DNA of 64,000 nt from Bacillus sp. JCM 19034 (GCF_001310635.1 NZ_BAXR01000001.1:582630-646629), one strand, 5' to 3'. Counted from the stretch's first letter, positions 8,694-17,914 are shown. The notes: generated by a model not told the origin, from the letters alone. Numbers and translations: made by a program.

Positions 8694-10546
8694 TCATTTT
8701 TTATTCAAATAAAAGTAAAATTGCACACCGCTCTCGGTATTTTTTACCCCATATTCAGCGTTATGTAATATTAAAATATTTTTTGAGATTGCAAGCCCTA
8801 ATCCTGTTCCTTCTTTTGAACGCTGATTTTTCTCGCTTCGGTAAAAACGATCCCATATCTTTTCCAATTGATTTTGATCAATTTGACTACCTTCATTCTC
8901 GACGGAAACTTTTACTCGATTGGCTTCCTCGACAGTCGTAATCGCAATGTTACCTTCTTCCTGAGTATGAAAGATAGCATTCGTCAAAAAGTTCGTGACT
9001 ACCTGTTCTATTCGATGTTCATTAGCAAACACCTCAATGGATTGTAGCTGTAAATCAACAATTAGTCTTTTATTATCTATCTTGATTACTAGTTGCTGAT
9101 ACACATTATTGATTAAATCATTAATAAAAAATGCTTCCATATTCATTTTATACGTTCCTGACTCGTACTTAGCTAATTCAAGCATATCTACAATTAATCG
9201 ATCCATTCGGTTAACTTCCTGATTCATTGCCGAAAAATAATGGGCACGTTTATCAACAGCAACTTCATCTTGTAAAATAGACATACAACTTTTCATAATG
9301 CTTAAAGGTGTTTTTAATTCATGCGACACGCCGGCAATAAACTCTTTCCGTGTGTTTTCTAATTGTCTTTCTTTCTCTATATCCTGCTGAAGTGTTTGAA
9401 TATGAGCATGTAACGTATCTGAAAGAATATTAATATTCTCAGCTAATTGTCCAATTTCATCATTAGATTTCACAGGTGCTTTTTCAGCAAAATCTAAATG
9501 TGCAATCCGTTTTGTGATAGTATTTATTTTTAACAAAGGACTGGCTATTTTTCTTGAAAAATAAAAAGCTGCTAACAAGATTAATACGCCTACAGCAATA
9601 ATAAGATAGACAAAGTAGTCTTCCATCATTTCTACTGCTTCATCGATAGGTTGTAGTGACGCCATCGTAAAAAAGTAAATAGTTTCGCCATTTTCATCTT
9701 TACTTTCATCAATTAACACTCTATAGTTTATACCGTTTTCTTCATACTCTATTTCCTTTGTAGCTTGCCATCCAGTTGGCAGATCACCTAGAATTAATTC
9801 TGCTTGAAATTCCTTAATGCGTTCAAAAAACAGTAGGTTTTGACGAGTGGACACGAAAAAATGATTGTTGTAGTTTGGGATTTTTACATCATGTACATTT
9901 CCATAAATAACCTTTTCAATCATACCTTCGTTGGAATTCGTTTCTTCTATTTTAGTTGCAAGCGTTTGGTTTTTCCAATAACTCACATTATCTAGGCCGC
10001 CTTCAAATAAGTAGAAAGGACTATGAACGTCATAAATTGAATCTAGTGTACTTATAATGACTTCATACGGAAAAACCTCTCCTTTTTTTCAATCCCGTGA
10101 ATCTCAATTAAGTATTCTTCTGTTTCCTTCATAAAATCAAACTCTTCATTTTCATTATAGGCATTAATTAGATAGGCGATCGGTATGACATAGGTCAAAT
10201 CCGAATAATTAATATCATCATCATCTTCAGTAACATAGCTTTCAATTAAAGTTACTGCAAATTCAGTAGTTCCTTTTACATAACCATTTTCATCTAAAAC
10301 TGTTATCCATGCATTATTTTCTTGATAAAATTGTTGCTCTAATTCTATTTGATTCATAGTATGATCATTCACTATATTTTGATAGTCAACCTTAAACGTG
10401 CCAATTGCTTCAGTTAATTGCTTTATTTTATTATTTATGTAGTAATTCTCAAAAAGGATTGTTTGACCAACATATATACTCGCCAAAATGAACATGGACA
10501 ATCCTATTGTAAAAAGAAACAACCTGACTACAATACTTTTTCTCAT
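8694..10546 (-). CDS. sensor histidine kinase (one-base frameshift)
   Basis: Two frames, 10546-10052 and 9986-8694, join into one kinase. The N-terminus has a membrane helix and an extracellular sensor domain; a second membrane helix lies near 9560-9620; then HAMP, HisKA with the HELKTPLS phospho-acceptor box, and HATPase with GTGLGLAIS. The break is in a run of seven A near 10084-10091: one added base makes the frame continue GEVFPYEVIIST without stops into the second part. I treat it as a single gene with a probable sequencing indel. It follows its response regulator in an operon. The signal is unknown; envelope stress is plausible from the deacetylase link. Confidence 0.85.
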
Positions 10547-10552
10547 TACTAA

Positions 10553-11230
10553 TCAGTCCTCAAACCTATAGCCAGCACGAACAATTGTTTTAATCTGATT
10601 CGCTTGCTTACCAAGTTTATTTCGCAAATTACGAATATGTGTATTTATTGTACGGTCATCACCATCATATTCATAGCCCCAAATTTTCACAATCATCTGC
10701 TCTCTTGTTACGACAATATTTTTATTCTTCATTAAATAGGCTAGTATTTCAAATTCTGTATGTGTTAAAGAGATGACTAATCCAGCTATCTTAACGGAAT
10801 GTGAACGTAAATCAACCTCCAAGTTGTTGCTTATTAATTTATCTTCGTTATCCCGTAAGCTCTCGCTAAATTTCGATTGAAGCAAACGTTTAGCTCTTGC
10901 CAACAAAATTTTCGGACTATAAGGTTTCGTTACATAATCATCTGCTCCTAATTCAAAACCTAATACTGTATCTTCATCATCAGATCTTGCCGTTAACATA
11001 ATAATTGGCACGACCGATTTTTCACGAATTCTTTTACATACTGTCCATCCATCTAATCCAGGCATCATAATATCTAGAATAATTAAATCAATATTCAATC
11101 GTTCAAATAAATCTAATGCATCTAGACCATTTTTAGCTTCTAACACTTCATAACCAGCATCTTGAAAATAATCTTTACTTATTTCCCTTAAAATGTCTTC
11201 ATCTTCTACAATTAATATAGTCTCGTTCAT
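10553..11230 (-). CDS. OmpR-family response regulator
   Basis: The protein has an N-terminal receiver domain (LIVEDED acidic pair, phospho-Asp in LIILDIMMPGLDG, TARSDDED, and Lys in VTKPYSP) and a C-terminal winged helix (LTHTEFEILAYLM, RTINTHIRNLRNKLG). I start it at 11230 (MNETILIVEDE) where a gaggg ribosome site is well placed; the longer frame to 11269 lacks one. It is the first gene of the operon with the histidine kinase. A 17-bp motif upstream, shared with the deacetylase promoter, may be its own binding site. Confidence 0.93.
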   Translation of the reverse strand: MNETILIVEDEDILREISKDYFQDAGYEVLEAKNGLDALDLFERLNIDLIILDIMMPGLDGWTVCKRIREKSVVPIIMLTARSDDEDTVLGFELGADDYVTKPYSPKILLARAKRLLQSKFSESLRDNEDKLISNNLEVDLRSHSVKIAGLVISLTHTEFEILAYLMKNKNIVVTREQMIVKIWGYEYDGDDRTINTHIRNLRNKLGKQANQIKTIVRAGYRFED

Positions 11231-11314
11231 TATTTTCCCTCGATCTCTTATAAAAGGCTTGCAAAGCAAGTCATTTTGAACATATTTGACCTTTATATTA
11301 TAACAGAAACACGT

Positions 11315-11331
11315 AAAGATTAGATAAAGAT
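11315..11331 (-). promoter_or_regulatory. shared 17-bp motif upstream of the two-component operon
   Basis: This is the second exact copy of aaagattagataaagat (the other is at 8591). It lies about 30 bp upstream of a TATAAT-like -10 element on the minus strand, where an OmpR-type activator would bind. Confidence 0.5.
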
Positions 11332-11406
11332 CATAGATTTATAATGATGCGAATACCTTCTTGATAGAAAGTAAAAGGTAGGTACATTTTTGGCCTCCCT
11401 TTTTTA

Positions 11407-11448
11407 GTCTGTCGACAAAGTCTCGCAAAAGCGAGACGGTCGGCAGAC
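11407..11448. repeat. dispersed palindrome, copy 1
   Basis: An imperfect hairpin with stem segments GTCTGTCGAC and GTCTCGC closes on a short A-rich loop. A close relative lies at 14346-14386 in the opposite orientation. An 84-codon open frame across this region (11331-11585) is a by-product of the repeat and terminator sequence and is not called. Confidence 0.6.
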
Positions 11449-11510
11449 ATGAAGCTAAAAAAGCCAACTGGCACTGGATATACAGCAGTAAATAGACGAA
11501 ATAACGTAAT

Positions 11511-11543
11511 AACGCCTTTGAGAATCAACTTCTCAAAGGCGTT
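11511..11543. terminator. terminator of the alpha/beta hydrolase gene
   Basis: A perfect 14-bp stem (AACGCCTTTGAGAA and complement) with a 5-base loop lies just beyond the hydrolase stop codon, with a short T tract on the plus side. Confidence 0.8.
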
Positions 11544-11577
11544 TTGTCTCCGGTCTGCCATATATTTATATATATTT

Positions 11578-12738
11578 TTATTCAAACAAGCTAGAAAAGA
11601 GTTTCACTACTTGCTTACCAATTAAAAAGCTTCCAATTGCGTAAGCCTCAGCTTCTTCACGTAATTGAACTCTCACATTTGTTCCACCATCAAATACGTG
11701 AAATTGATACGTATCATCTGTGATTTGATCAGATGTTCTTAAAAATAAAGCAGCTTCAGCTAATGCATGATTTCCCCGATACATGATCTCATAAAATGAA
11801 ACAAACCCGTGCATGACACCATTGTAACGATAATGCACGACAGGAACACCACTCTCAGCTAATTTTTTTGCATATTCCTCTCCTTCATCGCGTAATGGAT
11901 CAAATTCTGCTGTTATAATCAGGGTCGGCGGTAAGTCTTCAAGCTGTGCATTAAGCGGAGAGGTATATGCATCACTCCAAAGCACCTCATGAGGTGTATA
12001 CGTGTCACGTGCTTGCATCATGACATTTCGAGATAATAAATAATAGCCGCTATCATATTGCAATCTCGACTCGAATTCGATGTCTTGGAATGTTGTTAAC
12101 GGATAAAACAAGACTTGAGATTGAATTTCTGGACCATTCCGGTCACGTGCCATTAACGAAACAACCGTTGCAATATTTCCACCCGCACTATCACCAACAA
12201 CAGAAATCCGATTAGAATCTCCCCCAAATGAGAACGCATTCAAATATGCCCAGTTTAACGCATCGTAGCTATCTTCTATTGCAGTCGGATACGGATATGT
12301 TGGAGCGACACGATAACCTACAGCAATCACAATGCTATTTGTTCGTGCAGCTAATGCCCGTACAATATTATCATGTGTTTCAATGTCACCGTAACCTTCC
12401 ATGAAGGCTCCACCATGATAATAAAGAATAATTGGATGGGAATCCCCTTCAATCGGTCTATACATTTTACTCATAATTGTTTCTCCATCTGATACAGGAA
12501 TTTCAATGTATTCACTCGTAAATCGTGCCGGTCCTGAAGAAGTTAAAAATTGCGGCACATTCATATCTGGTGTTACTAAATTCTGATTGACTGCCTGTAA
12601 AATTACAGCTGTTTTAGGAGGGACTCGACCCGCTTCCGTATGTGTCCATTGATGGACGATGAGAATTACTGTTAATGCACAAACGATTAATGTTAGAGAG
12701 AAGATCATTGTTCCAGTCCATAGTTGTTTAAGTTTCAT
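11578..12738 (-). CDS. alpha/beta hydrolase (HSL-type esterase), membrane-anchored
   Basis: The 386-aa protein begins with a membrane helix (residues 8-30) and carries the hormone-sensitive-lipase pattern: oxyanion motif YHGGAFMEG, nucleophile GDSAGGN, catalytic Asp in AEFDPLRDEG and His in MHGFVSF. It probably hydrolyses short-chain esters outside the cell surface. The N-terminal anchor and a 60-residue C-terminal extension make it longer than typical HSL enzymes. It is monocistronic with its own terminator. The substrate is unknown. Confidence 0.85.
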   Translation of the reverse strand: MKLKQLWTGTMIFSLTLIVCALTVILIVHQWTHTEAGRVPPKTAVILQAVNQNLVTPDMNVPQFLTSSGPARFTSEYIEIPVSDGETIMSKMYRPIEGDSHPIILYYHGGAFMEGYGDIETHDNIVRALAARTNSIVIAVGYRVAPTYPYPTAIEDSYDALNWAYLNAFSFGGDSNRISVVGDSAGGNIATVVSLMARDRNGPEIQSQVLFYPLTTFQDIEFESRLQYDSGYYLLSRNVMMQARDTYTPHEVLWSDAYTSPLNAQLEDLPPTLIITAEFDPLRDEGEEYAKKLAESGVPVVHYRYNGVMHGFVSFYEIMYRGNHALAEAALFLRTSDQITDDTYQFHVFDGGTNVRVQLREEAEAYAIGSFLIGKQVVKLFSSLFE

Positions 12739-12923
12739 TTTATCTCCCCCCTTTTCTTACTAATAGTATACCAAAATCTAACCGAATTAGTGCAGCTTTT
12801 TATCATATTATTTCATATTTTCACATATTCATAGCTGGATTTTTCCACTATTCTACAAAACCACCAAACGGCACAGATACCATTAAATACTCGAAAAACA
12901 ATCAATCGTTCTGCATAATCAAA

Positions 12924-12963
12924 AAAGTCACTCAAGGAAAATCCAGTTCCCTAAGTGACTTTG
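12924..12963 (-). terminator. terminator of msrA
   Basis: The stem AAAGTCACTnnAGG pairs with CCnnAGTGACTTT; it lies immediately after the msrA stop codon and is followed by T residues on the minus strand. Confidence 0.8.
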
Positions 12964-12968
12964 TTACT

Positions 12969-13490
12969 TCAATCTTTTTTCCAATTTTCAGCAATAAATG
13001 AATCTCTTCCAGATAGCGTTCTATCTGTTTCGTACTCTTTTGGATTCTTCTTATAAAAATCTTGGTGATAATCCTCTGCCAAATAAAAAGTATCTGCTTC
13101 GATGATTTTTGTTACTATTGGTTTAGAAAATCGATTACTGTTTTCAATTTCTTTTTTATATTTTTCGGCAAGAAGCTTTTGTTCTTCCGTATGATAAAAA
13201 ATCGCAGTTCGATATTGTGGGCCTCGATCATGAAACTGACCATCCGGATCAGTTGGATCAATTTGCGGCCAATACAATTCTAATAGCTGTTTATATGAAA
13301 ATAAAGTTGGATCATACGTAATTTGCACGACTTCGTAATGACCAGTTGTACCTGTTTTCACTTGTTCATAGGTCGGGTTTTGAACATTTCCACCCATATA
13401 CCCTGATTCAACTTTTATAATTCCCGGAAGCTCGTCGAACGGCTTCACCATACACCAAAAACAACCACCGGCAAATGTTGCTTTTTCCAT
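12969..13490 (-). CDS. msrA: peptide methionine-S-sulfoxide reductase A
   Basis: MsrA reduces the S-epimer of methionine sulfoxide in proteins. The catalytic motif GGCFWC is at residues 8-13, followed by GYMGGNVQNPTYEQV and HYEVVQITYDP. The full 173 aa is present. The catalytic residue is encoded as Cys, not Sec, although the organism decodes UGA. The HesB-like gene upstream (13535) is on the same strand with a 44-base gap, so the two may be co-transcribed. Confidence 0.95.
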   Translation of the reverse strand: MEKATFAGGCFWCMVKPFDELPGIIKVESGYMGGNVQNPTYEQVKTGTTGHYEVVQITYDPTLFSYKQLLELYWPQIDPTDPDGQFHDRGPQYRTAIFYHTEEQKLLAEKYKKEIENSNRFSKPIVTKIIEADTFYLAEDYHQDFYKKNPKEYETDRTLSGRDSFIAENWKKD

Positions 13491-13534
13491 ATGTATACCT
13501 GCTTTCTATACTTATATATTGTTCTGTATGTTCT

Positions 13535-13834
13535 TTAATTTGACTGCTCGTATACGAATTCAATTTCTTGATGCTTGCGACTGTATTTCACTTTAAGATG
13601 ATGGTTATCAAAGTACCATAAGTCCTGTTCCTCAATATAAAAGATAATTCCATCAACTTCTGTTTTCGCTCCGATTTTATTTGGACGTTCTGCACTGATC
13701 CCTAAAGAAAAACCACTCTGCAATGAACCACATCCGCCATAACGAGCAAATATTCGAATATACGGATGTTCTTTATTTAAATCAAATTCATCTTTAAACC
13801 ATTGGATTGCTGGTTTTGTTACCTCTATATTCAA
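13535..13834 (-). CDS. HesB/YneR-like protein, Cys form
   Basis: This 99-aa protein belongs to the HesB/IscA-like (A-type carrier) superfamily and is closest in pattern to B. subtilis YneR: N-terminal VTKPAIQWFKDEF, then FARYGGCGSLQSGFSLGI with a single Cys, and no C-terminal CGC motif. Its role is unknown; metal or Fe-S handling is inferred from the superfamily. It provides the Cys-containing comparison for the two UGA-containing HesB-like genes at 16.5 and 18.8 kb. Confidence 0.8.
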   Translation of the reverse strand: MNIEVTKPAIQWFKDEFDLNKEHPYIRIFARYGGCGSLQSGFSLGISAERPNKIGAKTEVDGIIFYIEEQDLWYFDNHHLKVKYSRKHQEIEFVYEQSN

Positions 13835-13973
13835 TGGACTTCACTCCCTACACGTACGATGTATACATCATAACAATGATAGGTCCCATTTGTCTAATCA
13901 TTCGCCTAAAATGTTGCTTTAAGTAAACTTTTTTTCCTTATGTCATAATATATAAAAAAAAGGAGTTTGAACA

Positions 13974-14145
13974 ATGAGTACGAAACAAAAAACCATTTAT
14001 TATACCCACTTTTTTAATAAAATAGCTTATTGATAAACAACAAAAAAAGTCATCATACAAGCTCTTAAAAAAGAAGATCGTATGTAAACTTTTTGGAATA
14101 TCCAATACTAAACGTTTAATTAATGAAAAAAAACGCCTGATCTAA
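13974..14145 (+). pseudogene. small broken ORF
   Basis: A clear ribosome site (aaggag) precedes ATG at 13974, and the frame reads MSTKQKTIYYTHFFNK before a stop. A neighbouring frame then stays open as LIDKQQKKSSYKLLKK to a stop at 14145. A single indel would join them into a basic protein of about 57 residues. I do not recognise it. It could equally be non-coding. Confidence 0.3.
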
Positions 14146-14345
14146 TACTTCTGTCTCTTATTTGAGGAGAAGCCAATTTCCTTTTTGGCACTATACAAAG
14201 CGGACGGGATGGGAGGGCCGACTCCTGAAGGAGGAAAGAGCAGGTTGAAATCCACCGGCGTGCCGGTTAGTTCAACGCCCTGCTGCCAAAGCGTGCCCCC
14301 CATCCGGTAGCGTGGTCGGAGGACGATTTCCTGGCAATAAAAAAA

Positions 14346-14386
14346 CCTGTCGCCTGTCTCGCTTTTTGCGAGACTTTGTCGACAGG
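14346..14386 (-). terminator. dispersed palindrome, copy 2, acting as cheV terminator
   Basis: The hairpin CCTGTCG/CGACAGG with an inner GTCTCGC/GCGAGAC stem is followed on the minus strand by seven T residues, downstream of cheV. It is the relative of the hairpin at 11407-11448. Confidence 0.75.
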
Positions 14387-14392
14387 CTGAAA

Positions 14393-14421
14393 CGAACCAA
14401 TGAATTGGTTCGCATTTTTTT
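14393..14421 (+). terminator. plus-strand terminator
   Basis: A perfect stem CGAACCAA/TTGGTTCG with loop TGAA is followed by CATTTTTTT. It points in the direction of the candidate structured RNA. Confidence 0.75.
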
Positions 14422-14430
14422 GTGAGCTTT

Positions 14431-15333
14431 TTAGTTTAATAACTCGTCTAATGTTTCAACTAATAATACAATCTCAGGTTTACTTATTTGAGCTGATGCC
14501 CCCACACTTTCACCTTTATGAAATAAGTCATTAGTAATCAGTGATGAGAAGATGATGACAGGTAAATGTTTTAGTTCTGGTGTCTCCTTTATTCTTCTCG
14601 TTAAATGATGACCATCCATTTGTGGCATTTCTATATCTGTTATAATAGCGTTTATTCTTTTGTTAATATCTTCTTCATTTTCCTTTGCTAATAACTCCAA
14701 ATACTCCCACGCCATTTTCCCATTTTCAAAAAATTGTAAGCTTTCGTAACCTGCCTCTGATAATGTATCGTGCAACAATTTTCTCAACATAGGTGAATCT
14801 TCGGCAACTAATATTTTCTTCTTAGAGCGCATCCTAGGTCCCATTGCTTTTACTTTCTCAACGCTTAATCCAGAAACAGGATTTATATCGACAACAATTT
14901 TTTCGAAATCAAGCAGTAGCGGCATTACGTTTTCCATTTTCACAATACCAATTGTTTGAGTGGAGCCTTGTGACAGCTCACTCGGCTTCTCAATTTGTTC
15001 CCAAGAAATACGATGAATCCTTGATACGCTATGGACATGAAAGGCTACCTTTAGTTTATTTAACTCTGCAATAATGAGCTTATCTTCTTGTGGTTTTTCA
15101 GAAGGTGGTGCATTTAACACTTTTGATAAATCGATTACAGGAATCACTTCTTCACGCAGTCGAATAACACCCTCTACATGTTCATGTTCATTTGGAGTCT
15201 CTGTAATCGGTAATGGGTTAATGATCTCTCGCACCTTTAGGACATTTATCCCAAACGTCCCATTCCCGACCGTGAAAAGGATAATTTCTAGTTCATTTGT
15301 TCCTGTTTCTAGCAAAATATTGCTTTTTTCCAT
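14431..15333 (-). CDS. cheV: chemotaxis protein CheV
   Basis: CheV couples chemoreceptors to CheA and is adjusted by phosphorylation. The 300-aa protein has a CheW domain at residues about 12-155 (GTFGINVLKVREI, GVIRLREEVIPVIDL) and a receiver domain from about 172 (VAEDSPMLRKLL, phospho-Asp in AIITDIEMPQMDGH, Lys in QISKPE). The architecture and length match B. subtilis CheV. It is monocistronic and ends at the hairpin terminator at 14346. Confidence 0.95.
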   Translation of the reverse strand: MEKSNILLETGTNELEIILFTVGNGTFGINVLKVREIINPLPITETPNEHEHVEGVIRLREEVIPVIDLSKVLNAPPSEKPQEDKLIIAELNKLKVAFHVHSVSRIHRISWEQIEKPSELSQGSTQTIGIVKMENVMPLLLDFEKIVVDINPVSGLSVEKVKAMGPRMRSKKKILVAEDSPMLRKLLHDTLSEAGYESLQFFENGKMAWEYLELLAKENEEDINKRINAIITDIEMPQMDGHHLTRRIKETPELKHLPVIIFSSLITNDLFHKGESVGASAQISKPEIVLLVETLDELLN

Positions 15334-15470
15334 AGCTATTCCTCCATTTACCGAAACTAAATTCCTACCTCTAGTTTATAGGAGAATGGTTATAAACGGC
15401 AACTATTAATTTTAACTTCAAGAAATTAGTCCATGAAAGGGCTACATAAAAAATAAAGGAAACCTAAAAA

Positions 15471-15495
15471 AGAGTGCCCAATTACAGGGCACCCT
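15471..15495 (-). terminator. terminator of the SurA-like lipoprotein gene
   Basis: The stem AGAGTGCCC pairs with GGGCACCCT (one mismatch) and is followed on the minus strand by TTTTTTAGG. Confidence 0.75.
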
Positions 15496-15502
15496 ATCAT
15501 AT

Positions 15503-16246
15503 TTAAATAAATCGTTCAATTTCACTCTTTTCTATTAACTCCTCAATTAACTCATTTAATTGTTCCTGTTCTTTCTGTGATTGTAACATTCGTTTAATGT
15601 CTTCACGAAAATCATCTATTGTTGGTACCTCTTCACCTTCTTGTACCGCAACATTTGCAATCCATTCCTGGTAAGTCGTTTCAATTTCTTCCTCTGTCAC
15701 TTCTGGAGTAGTAATGTGCTCATCGATATATTTTGCCCGAATCACAAGATCAACAAAGTCTTCTCGAACATCATCCATCGATAATCCTTGTGCGTCTAGT
15801 ATTTCAACCATTTCAGATTCTTCCATTTGAATTGTCTCTAAATACGTTGAAATCTCTTCTTCTACCTCTTCGTCACTCGCTGAAATTCCTTCTTCTTCAG
15901 CTGCCTGAATAATAATCAACTCACCTACCAATTTCTCCAAATAGGTCTGCTTCGCTTGCTCCATATATTGTTTAGCCTCGTCACTATTTAATTCAACACC
16001 TTGCATTAATAAATCATTTGCTTCCTGTTGTAATAAAGCAAGAAACAAATCTCGATCCAGCTCTTGCCCATTAACCGTTCCTATTACCTCCGGAATATCT
16101 TCCTCATTTATGCCTAAATCAAAAGTTTGTCCTGAATCATTTTGTACTGCATCCGTGTCTACTTCTTCATTAGCATTATCTCCTCCACATGCGACTAGCG
16201 TGAGGGCTATGCCTGCTGAAATAGCTAACGTAACGAACTTTTTCAT
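15503..16246 (-). CDS. SurA N-domain-like lipoprotein
   Basis: The 247-aa protein has a lipoprotein signal (LTLVACGG lipobox, Cys at residue 20) and an acidic linker, then the SurA_N fold: GTVNGQELDRDLFLALLQQ, and a long helical region ending in KMLQSQKEQEQLNELIEEL. It lacks the parvulin isomerase domain found in PrsA, so it resembles the stand-alone SurA N-domain lipoproteins of Bacillaceae. A role in assisting folding of exported proteins is inferred from the family. Confidence 0.82.
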   Translation of the reverse strand: MKKFVTLAISAGIALTLVACGGDNANEEVDTDAVQNDSGQTFDLGINEEDIPEVIGTVNGQELDRDLFLALLQQEANDLLMQGVELNSDEAKQYMEQAKQTYLEKLVGELIIIQAAEEEGISASDEEVEEEISTYLETIQMEESEMVEILDAQGLSMDDVREDFVDLVIRAKYIDEHITTPEVTEEEIETTYQEWIANVAVQEGEEVPTIDDFREDIKRMLQSQKEQEQLNELIEELIEKSEIERFI

Positions 16247-16442
16247 GTCTTTATCATCCCTTCAAAGAAAATCTATTGCAAGTGTAACATATATAGGAAC
16301 AAGGTTTCACATTGAACACTTACTATGATATAGGATAGATAGGCAAAATTGTAAAATGTTAAAATCACTTAACGTTATAAATCCAACTATTGCAAGTCTT
16401 TAGACGAAATAATTCTATACATTTCAAAAAATATGTAAAAAT

Positions 16443-16484
16443 AAGGTCGACTGATTTCATAATCACAGAAATCTATCGACCTTA
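16443..16484 (-). terminator. terminator of the HesB-like selenoprotein gene
   Basis: The stem AAGGTCGA pairs with TCGACCTT, with an inner GATTT/AAATC, and a T tract (TTATTTTT) follows on the minus strand. Confidence 0.75.
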
Positions 16485-16487
16485 TTA

Positions 16488-16772
16488 TTAACAGCTAAAA
16501 TTGTTTCCGACAATTACCAAACCTTCACCAGCTTCCGACTTCTCAATGTCTAATGTTATGTTAGAAACAAAATCGACAACACCGGCTTCGAACGCAACTT
16601 CAATTCCATTTACGTCTTTTATAATATCTGTTTCTGCTGGCTCATCCAGAGCTAGTCCTAATTTAGGAGCCCCTCAGCCCATACCAGCCAAAACAACACG
16701 AATGGTATTCATTTGATGCTCTTTCATTGTATGCAATATAAATTCTTTTGCTTGATCGGTAATATTCAACAT
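16488..16772 (-). CDS. HesB-like selenoprotein (in-frame UGA)
   Basis: Reading UGA as selenocysteine gives an intact 94-aa protein, MLNITDQAKEFILHTM at the start and NFSC at the end. The UGA (16674-16676, residue 33) lies in AGMG-U-GAPKLGLALDEP, the position of the conserved Cys in the HesB/IscA superfamily. The frame is open on both sides, the ribosome site is good (gaggtg), and a terminator follows. HesB-like proteins with Sec are a recognised bacterial selenoprotein family (established knowledge); their function is unresolved, possibly redox or metal handling. The tRNA-Sec and selA/selB/selD elsewhere in the window make decoding credible. Confidence 0.88.
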
Positions 16773-16839
16773 CCTCACCTCACTTTTCGTTCATTAGTAT
16801 AACGAATTTCCAATAAGAAGTCCGCAAAAATGCGTTTTG

Positions 16840-16876
16840 CTGATAAGAAAAACGTATGAAACGTCTCTCTTATCAG
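16840..16876 (-). terminator. terminator of the dipeptidase gene
   Basis: CTGATAAGA pairs with TCTTATCAG, with inner ACGT/ACGT pairs; the hairpin lies just after the dipeptidase stop. Confidence 0.7.
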
Positions 16877-16899
16877 ATTTTTCGATCATTTTTTCCTTC

Positions 16900-17826
16900 T
16901 TATCTGTTAAAAAATGCAAAAGCGTTCTCGTACATGAGCTGTTTAACAAACGATGAGGAATAATGCTTTTCTAATTGTTCTCCTAAGTAAACAAAGTGAC
17001 CACTATGACGCAAATGCTCTACATAAGATGAGATACCATCAAAATCGGAGCCGAATCCAATATAGTTACGTGCCCCAAGTGCACAAAAATGATCAATATG
17101 ATCAACGATGTGCTCAATCGTCGCCTTACCATCATTCATTAAAAATAAAGGATGAAAAACGAGTCCGATAAAGCCTTCCTTTTTTACTAATGCACGGATC
17201 TGATCATCATTTAAATTTCTTTGATGTGAACAAAGAGCCTTAGCATTTGAATGACTCGCAAGTGGTTTATGAGCTAATTCCATAACATCCCAAAATCCAT
17301 TTACACTTATATGAGATACATCCGTTAATAGTTTGTGTTCATTGAGAAACTGTACGACCTCTCTTCCAAAGTTTGTTAATCCAGCACCACGATCTTCATC
17401 GACGCCATCAGCTACTAAATTAGCTTGATTCCATGTTAAACCGACCGATAAGACACCAAGGTGTCGCAACAACGATAATTTCGTTATATCATCCCCTATC
17501 GCATCTACACCTTCTAATGCTAAAACGGCACCAATTTCTCCTTCTTGAAGAGAATTGATGTCCTCCCAATTTTTAATATGGCGTATTTTCGGTTGTACTA
17601 ATACACTCTTATAAAAATGATCAATTTGCTCTATTACAACCTGAAATTTCTGCTCCTGTTTAATCCACGGTTCGACAAAGATAGCAAAAAATTGCAACTT
17701 CACATGTCCCTCTACTAAACGTTCATAGTTACTATCAATTTCTTCTGAATTTCGAAAATTCCTATAAGGTTGTTCCCATAATTTTAATAACGCATCACAG
17801 TGGCAATCTACAACAGGGTATCGCAT
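16900..17826 (-). CDS. membrane dipeptidase-like metallopeptidase (M19)
   Basis: The 308-aa protein is an amidohydrolase-fold renal-dipeptidase homologue, which cleaves dipeptides (often with a D-residue) using two zinc ions. Visible metal sites are VDCHCDAL (HxD) near residue 9, the bridging Glu in ALEGVDAIG, DVSHIS and SHSNAKALCSH, with GFGSDFDG near the C-terminus. The length is normal for Bacillus members. There is no signal peptide, so it is cytosolic despite the family name. It is monocistronic. Confidence 0.9.
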   Translation of the reverse strand: MRYPVVDCHCDALLKLWEQPYRNFRNSEEIDSNYERLVEGHVKLQFFAIFVEPWIKQEQKFQVVIEQIDHFYKSVLVQPKIRHIKNWEDINSLQEGEIGAVLALEGVDAIGDDITKLSLLRHLGVLSVGLTWNQANLVADGVDEDRGAGLTNFGREVVQFLNEHKLLTDVSHISVNGFWDVMELAHKPLASHSNAKALCSHQRNLNDDQIRALVKKEGFIGLVFHPLFLMNDGKATIEHIVDHIDHFCALGARNYIGFGSDFDGISSYVEHLRHSGHFVYLGEQLEKHYSSSFVKQLMYENAFAFFNR

Positions 17827-17914
17827 AACGAATCAACCACCTTTTCAATTATATTACAATCACCTTTTAGTGAAATAACACATACATTATAAGTAGCTAC
17901 TATTTATAAATGAG

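Larger units (their letters stand above)
14180..14421 (+). ncRNA. candidate structured RNA of unknown family
   Basis: This stretch is far more GC-rich than its surroundings and folds well by eye. A nested hairpin lies at about 14240-14295 (AGCAGG, TTGAA and ACCGGC arms pairing with GCCGGT, TTCAA and CCTGCT). A CTCC/GGAG hairpin sits before it, and an outer GGATGGG pairs with CCCATCC. A T-run terminator ends the plus strand at 14421. No long ORF fits. I cannot match it to a known RNA family; it could also be a non-autonomous mobile element. Confidence 0.45.

Noticed and set aside
11331..11585. 84-codon open frame on the minus strand
   Set aside because: It runs through a terminator and a dispersed palindrome, its upstream half is hairpin sequence, and no ribosome site fits.
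12969..13490. MsrA as a selenoprotein
   Set aside because: The active site is TGT/TGC (GGCFWC); there is no in-frame UGA.
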